Assembly: GCF_000336875.1 (NCBI RefSeq)
Contig: NZ_AOJK01000008.1
Coordinates: forward strand, 73,995-133,692
Direction of reading: 5' to 3'
Length of the DNA stretch: 59,698 nucleotides
Source: Halorubrum californiense DSM 19288
GTDB lineage: Archaea; Halobacteriota; Halobacteria; Halobacteriales; Haloferacaceae
The notes under the pieces are model-generated. The model searched no databases and was not told the DNA's origin. It saw nothing but the letters and a program-made list of their open reading frames with translations. This document shows, piece after piece, positions 17,046-26,452 of this stretch; the first letter of the stretch is position 1, and every line of letters begins with the position of its first letter. The position numbers and the translations under genes are program-made.

Positions 17046-18941
17046 ATGACTGACGACGAACTCATCTGGCGGATATCGGGGGGGTCCGGTGACGGGATCG
17101 CTTCGACCAGCCAGAACTTCGCGAAGGCCTTGATGCGATCGGGGCTCAACGTCTTCACGCATCGGCACTACCCGTCGCGGATCCGCGGCGGTCACACGTA
17201 CACCGAGGTCCGCGCGTCGGCGGGCCCGGTCGAATCCCGGGGCGACGGCTACAACTTCCTGCTCGCGCTGGGCGACTCGTTCGCCCGCAACCCGGAGGAG
17301 GAGGCCGTCTACGGCAACGAGGAGATCAAGCCGCTCTCGGAGAACCTCGACGAACTCCGCGAGGGCGGAGTCATCGTCTACGACGAGGGGCTCCTCGACG
17401 CCTCCGAGATTCCGAACTTCGACGAACGCGTCGAGGAGAACAACTGGCACGTATACCCCCTCGACCTCCGCGGGCTCGCCCGCGACCAGGGGCGTGAGGT
17501 CATGCGGAACACCGCCGGCGTCGGCGCGACCTGCGCGCTGACCGGGATGGACCTCGATCACGTCCAGGACCTCATGCGCGACGCGATGCCGGAGAAGATC
17601 CTCGAACCGAACCTCGAGATCCTCCAGATCGCGTACGATCAGGTCAGCGAAGAGTACGACGTGGACGCCCCGGACGTGTCGGTGCCGACGGGCGAACACG
17701 ACGAGGAACAGCTGCTCATGTCCGGCTCGGACGCCATCGCCTACGGCGCCATCGACGAGGGGTGCCGGTTCATCGCCGGCTATCCGATGACGCCGTGGAC
17801 CGAGGTGTTCACCATCATGACGCAGAACCTGCCGAAGCTCGGCGGGATCTCCGAGCAGGTGGAAGACGAGATCGCCGCGGCGGCGCTCGCGGTCGGCGCC
17901 TCGCACGCCGGCGTCAAGGCGATGTCCGGCTCCTCCGGCGGCGGGTTCGCGCTGATGTCCGAGCCGCTCGGGCTCGCGGAGATGACGGAGACGCCCGTCG
18001 TCCTCGTCGAGGCCATGCGCGCCGGCCCCTCGACCGGGATGCCGACGAAGCCGGAGCAGTCCGACCTCGAACACGTCCTCTACACGTCGCAGGGCGACTC
18101 CCAGCGGGTCGTGCTGGCCCCCGGCACCGTCGAGGAAGCGTACGAGCAGTCGCGGCTCGCCTTCCGGCTGGCCTACGAGTACCAGATCCCGTCGATCCTC
18201 CTGTACGACCAGAAGCTCGGCGGCGAGATGAAGAACGTCCCGAAGAGCCACTTCGACCGCGAGCCGAACCCGGACCTCGGGAAGACGCTCTCGGAGGACG
18301 CGCTGTCCGAGCAACCGCACAGCGAGGACGGCAAGTTCCACCGCTTCCAGCACGACGTCGACGACGGCGTCTCGCCGCGGTCGATCCCCGGCCAGAAGGG
18401 CGGTCGCTTCCTCGCGACGGGCAACGAGCACGACCCGACCGGCCACATCAGCGAGTCCCCGGAGAACCGGGTCGCGCAGATCGACCGGCGGGCCGAGAAG
18501 CTGGCCGCGATCCGCGAGGACCTCGACACCGAGGACACGGGGTCGTACGCCGGTCCCGAGGACGCCGAGTACGGCATCCTCACGTTCGGCAGCCAGCAGG
18601 GGACCGTCGAGGAGGCCGTCGGTCGCCTCAATGACGCTGGCGTTTCGGTGAAGTCGTACGGCGTCTCCGACATGCTCCCGTTCCCGACCGAGCAGGTCAG
18701 GGAGTTCGTCGAGAGCGTCGACGAGGTCCTCGTCGTGGAGATGACGGCGTCCGGACAGTTCCGCGGGCTCGTCCAGAAGAACCTCGGCCAGTACGGCGAG
18801 AAGCTGTCGAGCCTGCTGAAGTACAACGGGAACCCGTTCGAGCCGGCGGAGATCGTCGACGGGTTCGAGACGGCGATCGTCGAGGGCGACGGCGACGCCC
18901 CCGGCAACCAGACCACCTTCGTCCCAGCCGCAGGTGACTAA
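17046..18941 (+). CDS. 2-oxoacid:ferredoxin oxidoreductase, alpha (fused gamma-alpha) subunit
   Basis: A 631-residue protein. The N-terminal ~190 residues are the gamma domain (GGSGDGIASTSQNFAKALM, then RHYPSRIRGGHTYTEVRAS). The alpha part follows from about residue 215 (MSGSDAIAYGAIDEGCRFIAGYPMTPWTE), with GSSGGGFALMSEPLGLAEM and a C-terminal transketolase-C-like part (YGILTFGSQQGTVEEAV). With the beta subunit it oxidatively decarboxylates a 2-oxoacid, forming acyl-CoA and reduced ferredoxin. Haloarchaea have closely related pyruvate (por) and 2-oxoglutarate (kor) enzymes; I cannot separate them by eye, so no symbol is given. Confidence 0.94.
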   Translation: MTDDELIWRISGGSGDGIASTSQNFAKALMRSGLNVFTHRHYPSRIRGGHTYTEVRASAGPVESRGDGYNFLLALGDSFARNPEEEAVYGNEEIKPLSENLDELREGGVIVYDEGLLDASEIPNFDERVEENNWHVYPLDLRGLARDQGREVMRNTAGVGATCALTGMDLDHVQDLMRDAMPEKILEPNLEILQIAYDQVSEEYDVDAPDVSVPTGEHDEEQLLMSGSDAIAYGAIDEGCRFIAGYPMTPWTEVFTIMTQNLPKLGGISEQVEDEIAAAALAVGASHAGVKAMSGSSGGGFALMSEPLGLAEMTETPVVLVEAMRAGPSTGMPTKPEQSDLEHVLYTSQGDSQRVVLAPGTVEEAYEQSRLAFRLAYEYQIPSILLYDQKLGGEMKNVPKSHFDREPNPDLGKTLSEDALSEQPHSEDGKFHRFQHDVDDGVSPRSIPGQKGGRFLATGNEHDPTGHISESPENRVAQIDRRAEKLAAIREDLDTEDTGSYAGPEDAEYGILTFGSQQGTVEEAVGRLNDAGVSVKSYGVSDMLPFPTEQVREFVESVDEVLVVEMTASGQFRGLVQKNLGQYGEKLSSLLKYNGNPFEPAEIVDGFETAIVEGDGDAPGNQTTFVPAAGD

Positions 18942-18944
18942 CCA

Positions 18945-19883
18945 ATGAGCACGTTTTCAGCAATCGGAGAGGAACGGGAGATCGACCGCGACGAGTACAC
19001 CCCCGGCGTGGAGCCGCAGCCGACCTGGTGTCCGGGCTGCGGTGACTTCAGCGTCCTGAAGGCGCTCAAGCAGGCGCTTCCGGAAGTCGGGCGCACGCCC
19101 GAGGAGACGCTGCTGTGTACCGGGATCGGCTGTTCGGGCAAGCTGAACAGCTACCTCGACACGTACGGGTTCCACACGATCCACGGGCGCTCGCTGCCCG
19201 TGGCCCGCGCCGCGAAGCTCGCGAACCCCGATCTCGAAGTGATCGCCGCCGGCGGCGACGGCGACGGCTACGGGATCGGCGGGAACCACTTCATCCACAC
19301 GGCCCGGGAGAACCACGACATGACGTACATCGTGTTCAACAACGAGATCTTCGGGCTCACGAAGGGGCAGACCTCCCCCACGAGTCCGAAGGGCCACAAG
19401 TCGAAGACGCAGCCCCACGGGAGCGCCAAGGAGCCGATCAAGCCGCTCTCGATGTCGCTCAACGCCGGCGCCTCCTACGTCGCCCGGACGGCCGCGGTGA
19501 ACCCGAACCAGGCGAAGGAGATCATCACCGAGGCGATCGAACACGACGGGTTCGCGCACGTCGACTTCCTCACCCAGTGCCCGACCTGGAACAAGGACGC
19601 GCGCCAGTACGTCCCGTACATCGACGTCAACGAGTCCGACGACTACGAGTTCGACAAGACGGACCGCGTCGAGGCCGCCGAGATGATGCGGACGACCGAG
19701 GAGTCGCTGTACGAGGGCGAGGTCCTCACCGGCCGCTTCTACGTCGACGAGGAGCGCCCCTCCTACGGCCAAGAGAAGCAGACGATCGGCGAGATGCCCG
19801 AGGAGCCGCTGGCCGAGCGCTACTGGGACGACGACTACGAGTGGGAGCGCTCCCACGACATGTTCCTCGACAAACACGCCTGA
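18945..19883 (+). CDS. 2-oxoacid:ferredoxin oxidoreductase, beta subunit
   Basis: A 312-residue protein starting three bases after the alpha stop, so the two are one operon. It carries the thiamine diphosphate site (GGDGDGYGIGGNHF, then NNEIFGLTKGQ) and cysteines for one 4Fe-4S cluster (WCPGCGD, CTGIGCSGK and a later CPTW). It catalyses decarboxylation and passes electrons to ferredoxin. Whether pyruvate or 2-oxoglutarate is the substrate is undecided from sequence alone. A run of six Ts follows the stop by about 35 bases. Confidence 0.95.
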   Translation: MSTFSAIGEEREIDRDEYTPGVEPQPTWCPGCGDFSVLKALKQALPEVGRTPEETLLCTGIGCSGKLNSYLDTYGFHTIHGRSLPVARAAKLANPDLEVIAAGGDGDGYGIGGNHFIHTARENHDMTYIVFNNEIFGLTKGQTSPTSPKGHKSKTQPHGSAKEPIKPLSMSLNAGASYVARTAAVNPNQAKEIITEAIEHDGFAHVDFLTQCPTWNKDARQYVPYIDVNESDDYEFDKTDRVEAAEMMRTTEESLYEGEVLTGRFYVDEERPSYGQEKQTIGEMPEEPLAERYWDDDYEWERSHDMFLDKHA

Positions 19884-19916
19884 GCGGGGCCGGCGGCCGT
19901 TCACGGTGCGGCGAGT

Positions 19917-19926
19917 TCGTTTTTTG
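19917..19926 (+). terminator. Oligo-T terminator after the oxidoreductase operon
   Basis: A CGTTTTTTGC tract lies just downstream of the beta-subunit stop in a GC-rich background. Archaeal RNA polymerase terminates at T runs, so this is a likely 3' end of the operon. Confidence 0.5.
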
Positions 19927-19934
19927 CTTCGCAA

Positions 19935-19945
19935 GGTATTTTTTC
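19935..19945 (+). promoter_or_regulatory. TATA-like element of the Lrp/AsnC gene
   Basis: GGTATTTTTTC lies about 25-30 bases before the ATG at 19967, suitable for a leaderless transcript of the regulator. A second T run in the same element could also help end upstream transcription. Confidence 0.4.
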
Positions 19946-19966
19946 ATTGGTGACAAACGGAGTAGT

Positions 19967-20395
19967 ATGAGTACTGTATCGACGGAGGAACGGATCCTCT
20001 CCGTGTTAGAGGAGGACGCGCAGGCGTCCTGCGGAGAGATCGCAGAGCGGGCCGACGTCTCGAAGCCGACGGTGCGGAAGTACATCGACCGCCTCGAAGA
20101 GCGGGGCGTGATCGTCGGCTACTCCGCGGAGGTCGACCCGAAGAAGCTCTCGTCGCAGTCGATCGCGATGGTCGGCATGGACGTGGACTCGGGGCAGTAC
20201 GTGGAGGCCACCCGCGAACTGAAATCGCTCGACGAGGTCCAGGCGCTGTACACCCCCTCCGGCGACCACATGCTGATGGCCGAGGTCCGCGCCGGCGACG
20301 GCGACGAACTCGGCGACGTCATCTCCGAGCGGCTGCTCGGCGTCGACGGTGTCACCGCGGCGCACCCCTCGTTCCTCCAGGAGCGCCTAAAGTAA
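19967..20395 (+). CDS. Lrp/AsnC-family transcriptional regulator
   Basis: A 142-residue protein. The N-terminal winged helix (ILSVLEEDAQASCGEIAERADVSKPTVRKYIDRLEERGVI) binds DNA. The C-terminal RAM domain (MVGMDVDSGQYVEATRELK to HMLMAEVRAGDGDEL) normally senses an amino acid and drives oligomerisation. It lies about 80 bases downstream of the 2-oxoacid oxidoreductase operon in the same direction. Local control of that operon is a reasonable inference, not shown by the sequence. The ATG at 19967 gives a normal family length. Confidence 0.92.
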   Translation: MSTVSTEERILSVLEEDAQASCGEIAERADVSKPTVRKYIDRLEERGVIVGYSAEVDPKKLSSQSIAMVGMDVDSGQYVEATRELKSLDEVQALYTPSGDHMLMAEVRAGDGDELGDVISERLLGVDGVTAAHPSFLQERLK

Positions 20396-20426
20396 GTCGG
20401 CGGTCCGTTTCTCGACGTCGCGCGCG

Positions 20427-20900
20427 TCAGCCGAGCACTCTCGGATCGGCGACGACGACCGACTCGTCACCTGCCGGGCTACGGCGAGTTCCGCGCGGCG
20501 CGAACCCGTGCGCGCTGAAGAACTCCTCGGCGCTGGGGCGGTCGGCGGGCACCGTCGCGCGGAGCGTCTCGACGCCCCGGTCGGCGAGCGCGTCTCCTAC
20601 GCGGGCGAGCAGCTCGTCCGCGACGCCCTCGCCGGCGCGGTTCGGATGGACCCACAGCGCCAGCAGCTCCGCCTCGGTCCCGTCGGGGTCGGGATGTGCG
20701 ATGGCCAAGCCGACGGGTCCCTCCTCGTCGTGTTCCATCAGGAACGACCACTCCGCCTCGGCGGCGGCCTCGCGGACGCCGGCGGCGGACACGTCGAGTA
20801 AGGGCGCGCCGATGTCGTCGAACACCGTCTCCTCGCGGGCTCGCGACACCGCGGTCCGCAACGCTTCCGCGTCGTCGGGCCGAGCCGCCCGGACATCCAT
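20427..20900 (-). CDS. GNAT-family acetyltransferase
   Basis: A 157-residue GNAT protein. It begins MDVRAARPDDAEALRTAV. The acetyl-CoA-binding region is AELLALWVHPNRAGEGVADELLARVGDAL (near residues 78-106), with a Gly-rich turn weaker than the usual R/Q-x-x-G-x-G/A. ADRPSAEEFFSAHGFAPRGTRRS matches the family's C-terminal part. The acceptor is unknown. It lies convergent with the Lrp gene and upstream of ileS on the same strand. Confidence 0.9.
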   Translation of the reverse strand: MDVRAARPDDAEALRTAVSRAREETVFDDIGAPLLDVSAAGVREAAAEAEWSFLMEHDEEGPVGLAIAHPDPDGTEAELLALWVHPNRAGEGVADELLARVGDALADRGVETLRATVPADRPSAEEFFSAHGFAPRGTRRSPAGDESVVVADPRVLG

Positions 20901-20993
20901 GTTCGACCGTGAGTAAAGAACGCACCTATAGGTTTCGGGACGTGAATTGATCCCACAGTAGCCGGGAGGAGAGCCGGCGATCCGTCGGCGTCC

Positions 20994-23900
20994 CTACGCG
21001 ACGGGTTCGACGCCGATCGTGACGGTCGTCTCCTCGACCGACCACTCCTCGACGAGGCCGCCGTCGGCGTCCGCGGCGTCACTCGGGTCGTCGAGCCACG
21101 CGTCGGCGCGCACCTCGCCGGCGATCAGGTCGGCGTGGTCGTCGACGAAGCCAGCCACGCGCTCGTCGTCGACCGCGACGCCGACGCGGATCCGCGCCTC
21201 CACGTCCAGGTCGAGTTCCTTGCGCATCTCCTGGACCCGGCGGATCACGTCGCGGGCGTACCCCTCGGACTCGATGTCGGGCGTCAACGAGGTGTCGACG
21301 TATACGGTCCCGCCCTCGAAGTCGGCCCCGGAGACGTGCTCGGGGGGCTCCGCGACGTACTCGACCATCTCGTCGTCGAGGTCGACGGGCTCACCGTCGA
21401 CGGTCACCTCGCCGCCCTCGACCTCGGCGCGGGTCGCGCCCTGAACCGCCTCCATCACCTTCTGGGCGTCGCCGCCGAACGCCGGCCCGATGGCGGCCAT
21501 CTGCGGCTCCGCGGTCTCGACCAGCTCCTCGAACGAGTCGGTGACGACCACCTCGCGGGCGTTGACGCGGTCGGCGATCAGCGCTTCGAGCCGGTCGACC
21601 GCGGCCGCGACCGTCTCGTCGTCCGACTCGACGACGACGCGCGGCACGGGCCAGCGGAGCTTGCGACCGGCCTGCTGGCGCGCGTTCGCGGCCGCCTCCT
21701 CGACGTCGCGGAACACCGCCACGTCGCGTTCGAGGTCCGGGTCGCGCAGGTCGGCGTCCGGATCGGGGTACGACAGCGCGTGGACCGTCGTCGCCCCGCC
21801 GTCGAGCCGCTGGTACATCCGCTCGGTCAGGTACGGCGCGATCGGCGCGAGCAGCCGGATCACCTCGTCGAGGACGGTCGCGAGCGTGGCGTACGCGCCG
21901 CGCTTCGAGGCGGAGTCGGCCTCCTCCCACATCCGGTCGCGGACGGCCTTCACGTAGAACCGCGAGACGTCCTGCGTGACGAACTCGATGACGGCGTTGA
22001 CGGCGTCGCTGACGCGGTAGTCCTCCCAGGCGTCGGCGACCTCGGCCTCGACGGACTGGAGCCGGGAGAGTACCCACTCGTCGACGAGTTCGAGCTCGCC
22101 GTCCGCGAGGTCGGCGTCGGCCGGGTCGTAGCCGTCGAGTTCCATGTACTCCAAGGGGAACCGGAACACGTTCCAGAGGATGTTGAGCTTGCCCTGAATC
22201 TCGCCGAGCCCGTCCCACTCGAACGCGAGGTCGACGCCCTGTTGGTCGTGGCTGAGGAGGTAGGTCCGGAGCGGGTCGCGGCCGGCGCGCTCGATGGCCT
22301 CCTCCGGCGTGACGATGTTGCCGACCGACTTCGACATCTTCCGCCCGTCCTCGTCGTTGGCGAAGCCGTGCATCAGCACCTCCTCGTAGGGGATCTGATC
22401 GACCGCGGCGGTCCCCATCCCGAGCTGCGACCAGAACCAGCCGCGGGTCTGGTCGTGGGCCTCGATGATCAGGTCAGCGGGCCACAGCTCGTCGTGGGCG
22501 GTCTCGTCGCTCGGGTAGCCGAGCGTGCCCCACGAGGCGACCGAGGAGTCGAGCCACACGTCGAACACGTCCTCGACGCGGCGGTAGGTCGTCCCGTCCT
22601 CGACGATGGTGAGGTCGTCGACCGCGGGGCGGTGGAGGTCGATCGACTTGGGGTCGATGTCCTCCTCGACGCGTTCAGCGAGTTCCTCGCGGGTGCCGAT
22701 CACGATCATGTCCTCGTCGAGGTTGCCGGCCTCCGCGTCCTCCGGTACCCAGATCGGGATCGGGACGCCCCAGTAGCGCTGGCGGGAGACGTTCCAGTCG
22801 GGCGCGTCCTCGATGAAGTCGCGGAAGCGGTTGTCGCGGGCCCACTGGGGGTGCCACTCCGACTCCTCCATGTTGTCGAGGAGGTCCTCCTTCACGTCCG
22901 CGATCGAAATGAACCACTGGTCGGTGACCAGCTGGATGATTCCGGTGTCACAGCGCCAGCAGTGGCCGTAGCTGTGGTCGACGGTGCCGTGCGCGAGCAT
23001 GTGGCCGTCGGCGACGAGGTCGTCGACGATGTCGTCGTTGGCGTTGCGGACGAACTGGCCGGCGTACTCGCCGGCCGACGCCTCGAACTCGCCGTTCGGA
23101 CCGACCGGGCAGTAGATGTCGAGCCCGAGTTCGGTGCCGCGGTGGAAGTCCTCCTCACCGTGGCCCGGCGCTGAGTGGACCAGCCCGGTGCGGTCGGCCT
23201 CGACGTAGTCGGCGGCGTACACCTGCCCGGCGCCCTCGAAGTCGGGGTACTCGGCGACGCGGTCGGCGAGGGGATGGTCGTACGCCCAGCCGACGAGGTC
23301 GTCGCCCGAAAGCTCGGCCTCGACCTCGTACTCCTCGTAGCGGCCTTCCCCCAACACGTCCTCGACGCACTCCGCGGCGACGTAGAGGACCTCCTCCTCG
23401 CCGTCCTTCTCCGCGCGGACGACGTTGTAGGTGAGCTCTTCGTCGACGGCGACGAAGGTGTTCGCGGGGATGGTCCACGGCGTCGTCGTCCAGATGACGA
23501 GGCTCCCCTCGCGGTCGGCGAGCGGGAACTTCACGTAGACGGAGGGGTCCTCGACGTCCTCGTACTCGACCTCGTTGTTGGCGAGCCCGGTCTCGCAGCG
23601 CGGGCACTGCGAGATGGACCGCTTCCCCTGCTCGACGAGTCCGTTGTCGGCGACCTCGGAGAACGCCCACCAGGCGGCCTCCATGTACTCCGGCGAGATG
23701 GTCTCGTAGGGATCGTCCCATTCCATCCAGACGCCGATGGATTTGAAGTCCTCGTCCATCGCCGCCCGGTTGTCGAGGGCGAACTCCTTGCACTTCTCGA
23801 TGAACGACTCCATCCCGTACGCCTCGATGTCCCGTTTGTTCTCGAAGCCGAGCTCCTCCTCGACTTTCACCTCGATCGGGAGCCCGTGCATGTCGTAGCC

Positions 23901-24146
23901 GGGACGGTCGGTGACGCGGTGGCCGGTCATCCGCTTGTACCGGATGACCGCGTCTTTCAGGGTCTTGTTCCAAGCCGTCCCGAGGTGCATCTGCCCGGAG
24001 GTGTACGGCGGGCCGTCCACGAAGAAGAACGGCGGGTCGTCGGCGTGCGCCTCCTTCGCCGCCTCGTAGGCGTCGTGCTCGTCCCAGTACTCGTCGACCG
24101 CGGTCTCGACGTCCGCGGGCGCGTACTGGTCGTCGATCTGCTCCAT
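20994..24146 (-). CDS. ileS: Isoleucyl-tRNA synthetase
   Basis: A 1050-residue class I synthetase that charges tRNA-Ile. The HIGH-type motif is PPYTSGQMHLGTAWN near residues 50-65, and the KMSKS loop is DGRKMSKSVGN. The editing CP1 domain lies between them, containing zinc-type pairs CPRCETGLANNEVEYED and CWRCDTGIIQLVTDQWF. A tRNA-binding anticodon domain fills the C-terminal third. The ATG at 24146 gives MEQIDDQYAPADVE; a longer frame from 24233 adds 29 residues without family support. Confidence 0.97.
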   Translation of the reverse strand: MEQIDDQYAPADVETAVDEYWDEHDAYEAAKEAHADDPPFFFVDGPPYTSGQMHLGTAWNKTLKDAVIRYKRMTGHRVTDRPGYDMHGLPIEVKVEEELGFENKRDIEAYGMESFIEKCKEFALDNRAAMDEDFKSIGVWMEWDDPYETISPEYMEAAWWAFSEVADNGLVEQGKRSISQCPRCETGLANNEVEYEDVEDPSVYVKFPLADREGSLVIWTTTPWTIPANTFVAVDEELTYNVVRAEKDGEEEVLYVAAECVEDVLGEGRYEEYEVEAELSGDDLVGWAYDHPLADRVAEYPDFEGAGQVYAADYVEADRTGLVHSAPGHGEEDFHRGTELGLDIYCPVGPNGEFEASAGEYAGQFVRNANDDIVDDLVADGHMLAHGTVDHSYGHCWRCDTGIIQLVTDQWFISIADVKEDLLDNMEESEWHPQWARDNRFRDFIEDAPDWNVSRQRYWGVPIPIWVPEDAEAGNLDEDMIVIGTREELAERVEEDIDPKSIDLHRPAVDDLTIVEDGTTYRRVEDVFDVWLDSSVASWGTLGYPSDETAHDELWPADLIIEAHDQTRGWFWSQLGMGTAAVDQIPYEEVLMHGFANDEDGRKMSKSVGNIVTPEEAIERAGRDPLRTYLLSHDQQGVDLAFEWDGLGEIQGKLNILWNVFRFPLEYMELDGYDPADADLADGELELVDEWVLSRLQSVEAEVADAWEDYRVSDAVNAVIEFVTQDVSRFYVKAVRDRMWEEADSASKRGAYATLATVLDEVIRLLAPIAPYLTERMYQRLDGGATTVHALSYPDPDADLRDPDLERDVAVFRDVEEAAANARQQAGRKLRWPVPRVVVESDDETVAAAVDRLEALIADRVNAREVVVTDSFEELVETAEPQMAAIGPAFGGDAQKVMEAVQGATRAEVEGGEVTVDGEPVDLDDEMVEYVAEPPEHVSGADFEGGTVYVDTSLTPDIESEGYARDVIRRVQEMRKELDLDVEARIRVGVAVDDERVAGFVDDHADLIAGEVRADAWLDDPSDAADADGGLVEEWSVEETTVTIGVEPVA

Positions 24147-24254
24147 ACGCAGTTGGTCTGCGCGCGCGTATTTGAATACGGCGGAGTCGTGGGAACGGTT
24201 CGAACGGGACGGAACGGGACAAGACACTTCCACCGGGAGCCGAACGCTCCGGGC

Positions 24255-24530
24255 ATGGAGACGCCGCGAGTGGTGCGCGAGAACCTCGGGTACGCGCTCC
24301 TCGGCGGGCCGGCGCTGGCCGCCGTCTCGTTCGCCGTCGGCGCGCGACTCTTCGGCACCGCCGCGGGCGTCGCCGTCGCGGTCGCGACGTACGCGCTCGG
24401 GTGGGCGCTCTCGGCCCGGCGGTCCGCGTCGGAGCCGGAGCGGTCGCCGTCGGACGCGGACGACGGGCGCGAGCGCCGCGAGCGGGAGGCCGAGGCGGGG
24501 AAGGGTGGCTACGGCGGGGGCGGCGGGTAA
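24255..24530 (+). CDS. Small membrane protein with Gly-rich tail
   Basis: A 91-residue protein. It starts METPRVVRENLGYALLGGPALAAVSF and has two hydrophobic segments (about residues 12-30 and 33-51). A charged tail rich in Arg, Glu and Ser follows and ends KGGYGGGGG. The start is an ATG that follows ileS divergently by about 108 bases. The hydrophobic pattern and codon use suggest a true gene of unknown function. Confidence 0.6.
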   Translation: METPRVVRENLGYALLGGPALAAVSFAVGARLFGTAAGVAVAVATYALGWALSARRSASEPERSPSDADDGRERREREAEAGKGGYGGGGG

Positions 24531-24593
24531 CGGGCGGCCGCTCCTCGACGTTCCCGAGGGAGCAGCCGCGGTCGGTGAGGGGCTAAGCCGGGG

Positions 24594-25715
24594 TCACCGG
24601 GAGTCTGGATGGCCGTCACCGAAGTAGTCCGCGAGCCGCTCGGCGGCCTCGGTCGCGCGCGGCGTCACCAGGGCGAACCGGATCCACTCGTCGCGGGCGG
24701 TGCCGAACGCCTCGCCCGGCATCCCGGCGACGCCCGCCTCGTCGATCAGTCGCTTGACGTTCGCCATGGTTCCGGGGAACCCCTCGAAGCGCGCGAGGAC
24801 GTAGAAGGCGCCCTCAGGGCGGCTGTACTCCGCGCCGGCCGCGTCGAGCGCGTCGGTGAACGCGTCCACGCGGTCCGCGAGCAGGTCGCGCGACTCGGCG
24901 TAGTACTCCGGCGGCGTCTCGGCGAGCGCGTGGTGGACCGCGTACTGGGAGGGGCGCGCCCCGGTGACGTTCACGAGCATGTGTCGGGTCTTCGCATCGC
25001 CGACGTGCGCCTCGGGGAAGACGCCGTAGCCGACGCGGAGCCCCGTGATCGCCATCGACTTCGAGAAGCCGCTGGTGACGATGACGCGGTCCGAGTCGAG
25101 CGTGAGCGCTGACTCGAACGAGCCCGCGAGGTCGAACCGGTCGTACACCTCGTCGACGACGACGAGCGCGTCGACGGCCTCCGCCACGGCGACGACCTCG
25201 CGGACCGCGTCGAGGTCGTACACCGCGCCGGTCGGGTTGTTCGGCGTGTTCAAGACGATCAGCGCGGTGTCCTCGCTCGCGGCCTCGCGGACCGCGCCGA
25301 CGTCGAGGCCGCCATCGCGGGCGGTCGGCACGAGCGTCGGCTCCCCGCCGAGCAGGTGCGTCTTCCCGGGGTAGTACGGGTACACCGGGTCCATGAGCAG
25401 CGCCTCGTCGCCGGCGCCGCGGTCGAGCGCGCGGGCCATCGCGAGGTAGTTCGCCTCGCCGGTGCCGTTGGTGACGACCACGCGGTCGGGGTCGACGCCG
25501 CGGCGCTCGGCGATTTCTTCCCGGAGTCCGCGGAGCCCGTCGCTCGGCGGGTACTGGAAGTCTGCGGGCGGCAGGTCGGCGTACTCGCGGAGCGCCTCCC
25601 GGAGCGCGGCGGGCGGCTCCCAGTCGGGGTTGCCGCTCACCATGTCGATGACGTCGCCGTCGGCGGCCGCGGCGTACTGCATCACGTGGAAGAACTTCGG
25701 CTCCTCGTACTCCAT
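24594..25715 (-). CDS. PLP-dependent class I/II aminotransferase
   Basis: A 373-residue fold-type I aminotransferase. It starts MEYEEPKFFHVMQYAA. DMVSGNPDWEPPAALREAL and FQYPPSDGLRGLREEIAERRGVDPDRVVVTNGTGEA form the N-terminal part. NTPNNPTGAVYD follows, and the cofactor Lys is in TSGFSKSMAITGLRVGYG near residue 220. It transfers an amino group between an amino acid and a 2-oxoacid; the substrate is unknown. The ATG at 25715 is used, since the open frame further upstream lacks family resemblance. Confidence 0.93.
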   Translation of the reverse strand: MEYEEPKFFHVMQYAAAADGDVIDMVSGNPDWEPPAALREALREYADLPPADFQYPPSDGLRGLREEIAERRGVDPDRVVVTNGTGEANYLAMARALDRGAGDEALLMDPVYPYYPGKTHLLGGEPTLVPTARDGGLDVGAVREAASEDTALIVLNTPNNPTGAVYDLDAVREVVAVAEAVDALVVVDEVYDRFDLAGSFESALTLDSDRVIVTSGFSKSMAITGLRVGYGVFPEAHVGDAKTRHMLVNVTGARPSQYAVHHALAETPPEYYAESRDLLADRVDAFTDALDAAGAEYSRPEGAFYVLARFEGFPGTMANVKRLIDEAGVAGMPGEAFGTARDEWIRFALVTPRATEAAERLADYFGDGHPDSR

Positions 25716-25848
25716 ACGGTCGGGTCGGGCGCGCCCGCCGTGGCTCTTTCGACCCGGGAGCGATGCCTCGGAATGGCGGAAGTGGGGCCGTCTCACGAGC
25801 GTCGCCGCAATCCGGTGGTTTGACCTACCGACACGCACAGCGAGCGGT

Positions 25849-26349
25849 ATGAACAAACGCGGCCACGTCCTCAACGGCCTGCTGCTCGCCCTCGGGCTGG
25901 GCTTCATCGTCGAGCCGGGGCTCGACGCGGCGACCGCGAGAACCGTCGCCGAGATCACCGTCCCGGTCGTGTTGGGGGCGCTGTTCCCAGACGTCGACAC
26001 CGCCTTCGGGCGCCACCGGAAGACGCTCCACAGCCTCCCGGTGCTGGCGATATTCCTCGCGTACCCGATCCTCTTCGGGAACCTCCAGTACGTGTGGATC
26101 GGCGTGTTGACGCACTACCTCCTCGACGTGGTCGGGAGCCGGCGCGGCATCGCGCTGTTCCACCCGCTCTCGGACAAGGAGTTCGGGCTTCCGAGCGGCG
26201 TGACGACGAGCAGCAAGTACGCCGACCTCGTCACCGTGATCATCACCGCGATCGAGCTGACGGGCTTCTGGGCGATCCACACCTACGTCGTCACCCTCGA
26301 TCTCGACCTCTCGGCTGCCTCTGAGGCCGCGGCCGGATTCGGCTTATAA
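25849..26349 (+). CDS. YdjM/DUF457-type membrane-bound metal-dependent hydrolase
   Basis: A 166-residue membrane protein. It starts MNKRGHVLNGLLLALGLGF, with an N-terminal His at residue 6. LGALFPDVDTAFGRHRKTLHS holds an Asp pair and His residues, and GVLTHYLLDVVGSR a further His and Asp. These charged positions near membrane segments are the pattern of the YdjM-like family, which is predicted to be a zinc hydrolase of unknown substrate. It is divergent from the aminotransferase gene. AT-rich TTATAAATAAAT follows at its stop codon and may be the promoter of the next gene. Confidence 0.85.
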   Translation: MNKRGHVLNGLLLALGLGFIVEPGLDAATARTVAEITVPVVLGALFPDVDTAFGRHRKTLHSLPVLAIFLAYPILFGNLQYVWIGVLTHYLLDVVGSRRGIALFHPLSDKEFGLPSGVTTSSKYADLVTVIITAIELTGFWAIHTYVVTLDLDLSAASEAAAGFGL

Positions 26350-26452
26350 ATAAATCGCGAGCGAGGCGGTCGTCCGGTGATCGGCGGCCTCGCTCGCCCC
26401 TCCCCCGTCGCCGTCCCGGTGGCTTTTCGTCGTCGCTCGCGTGTCCCGAGGC

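Noticed and set aside
21135-23174. Plus-strand open frame of 679 residues opposite ileS
   Set aside because: Shadow of the ileS codon pattern with repetitive Val/Asp/Arg composition and no domain.
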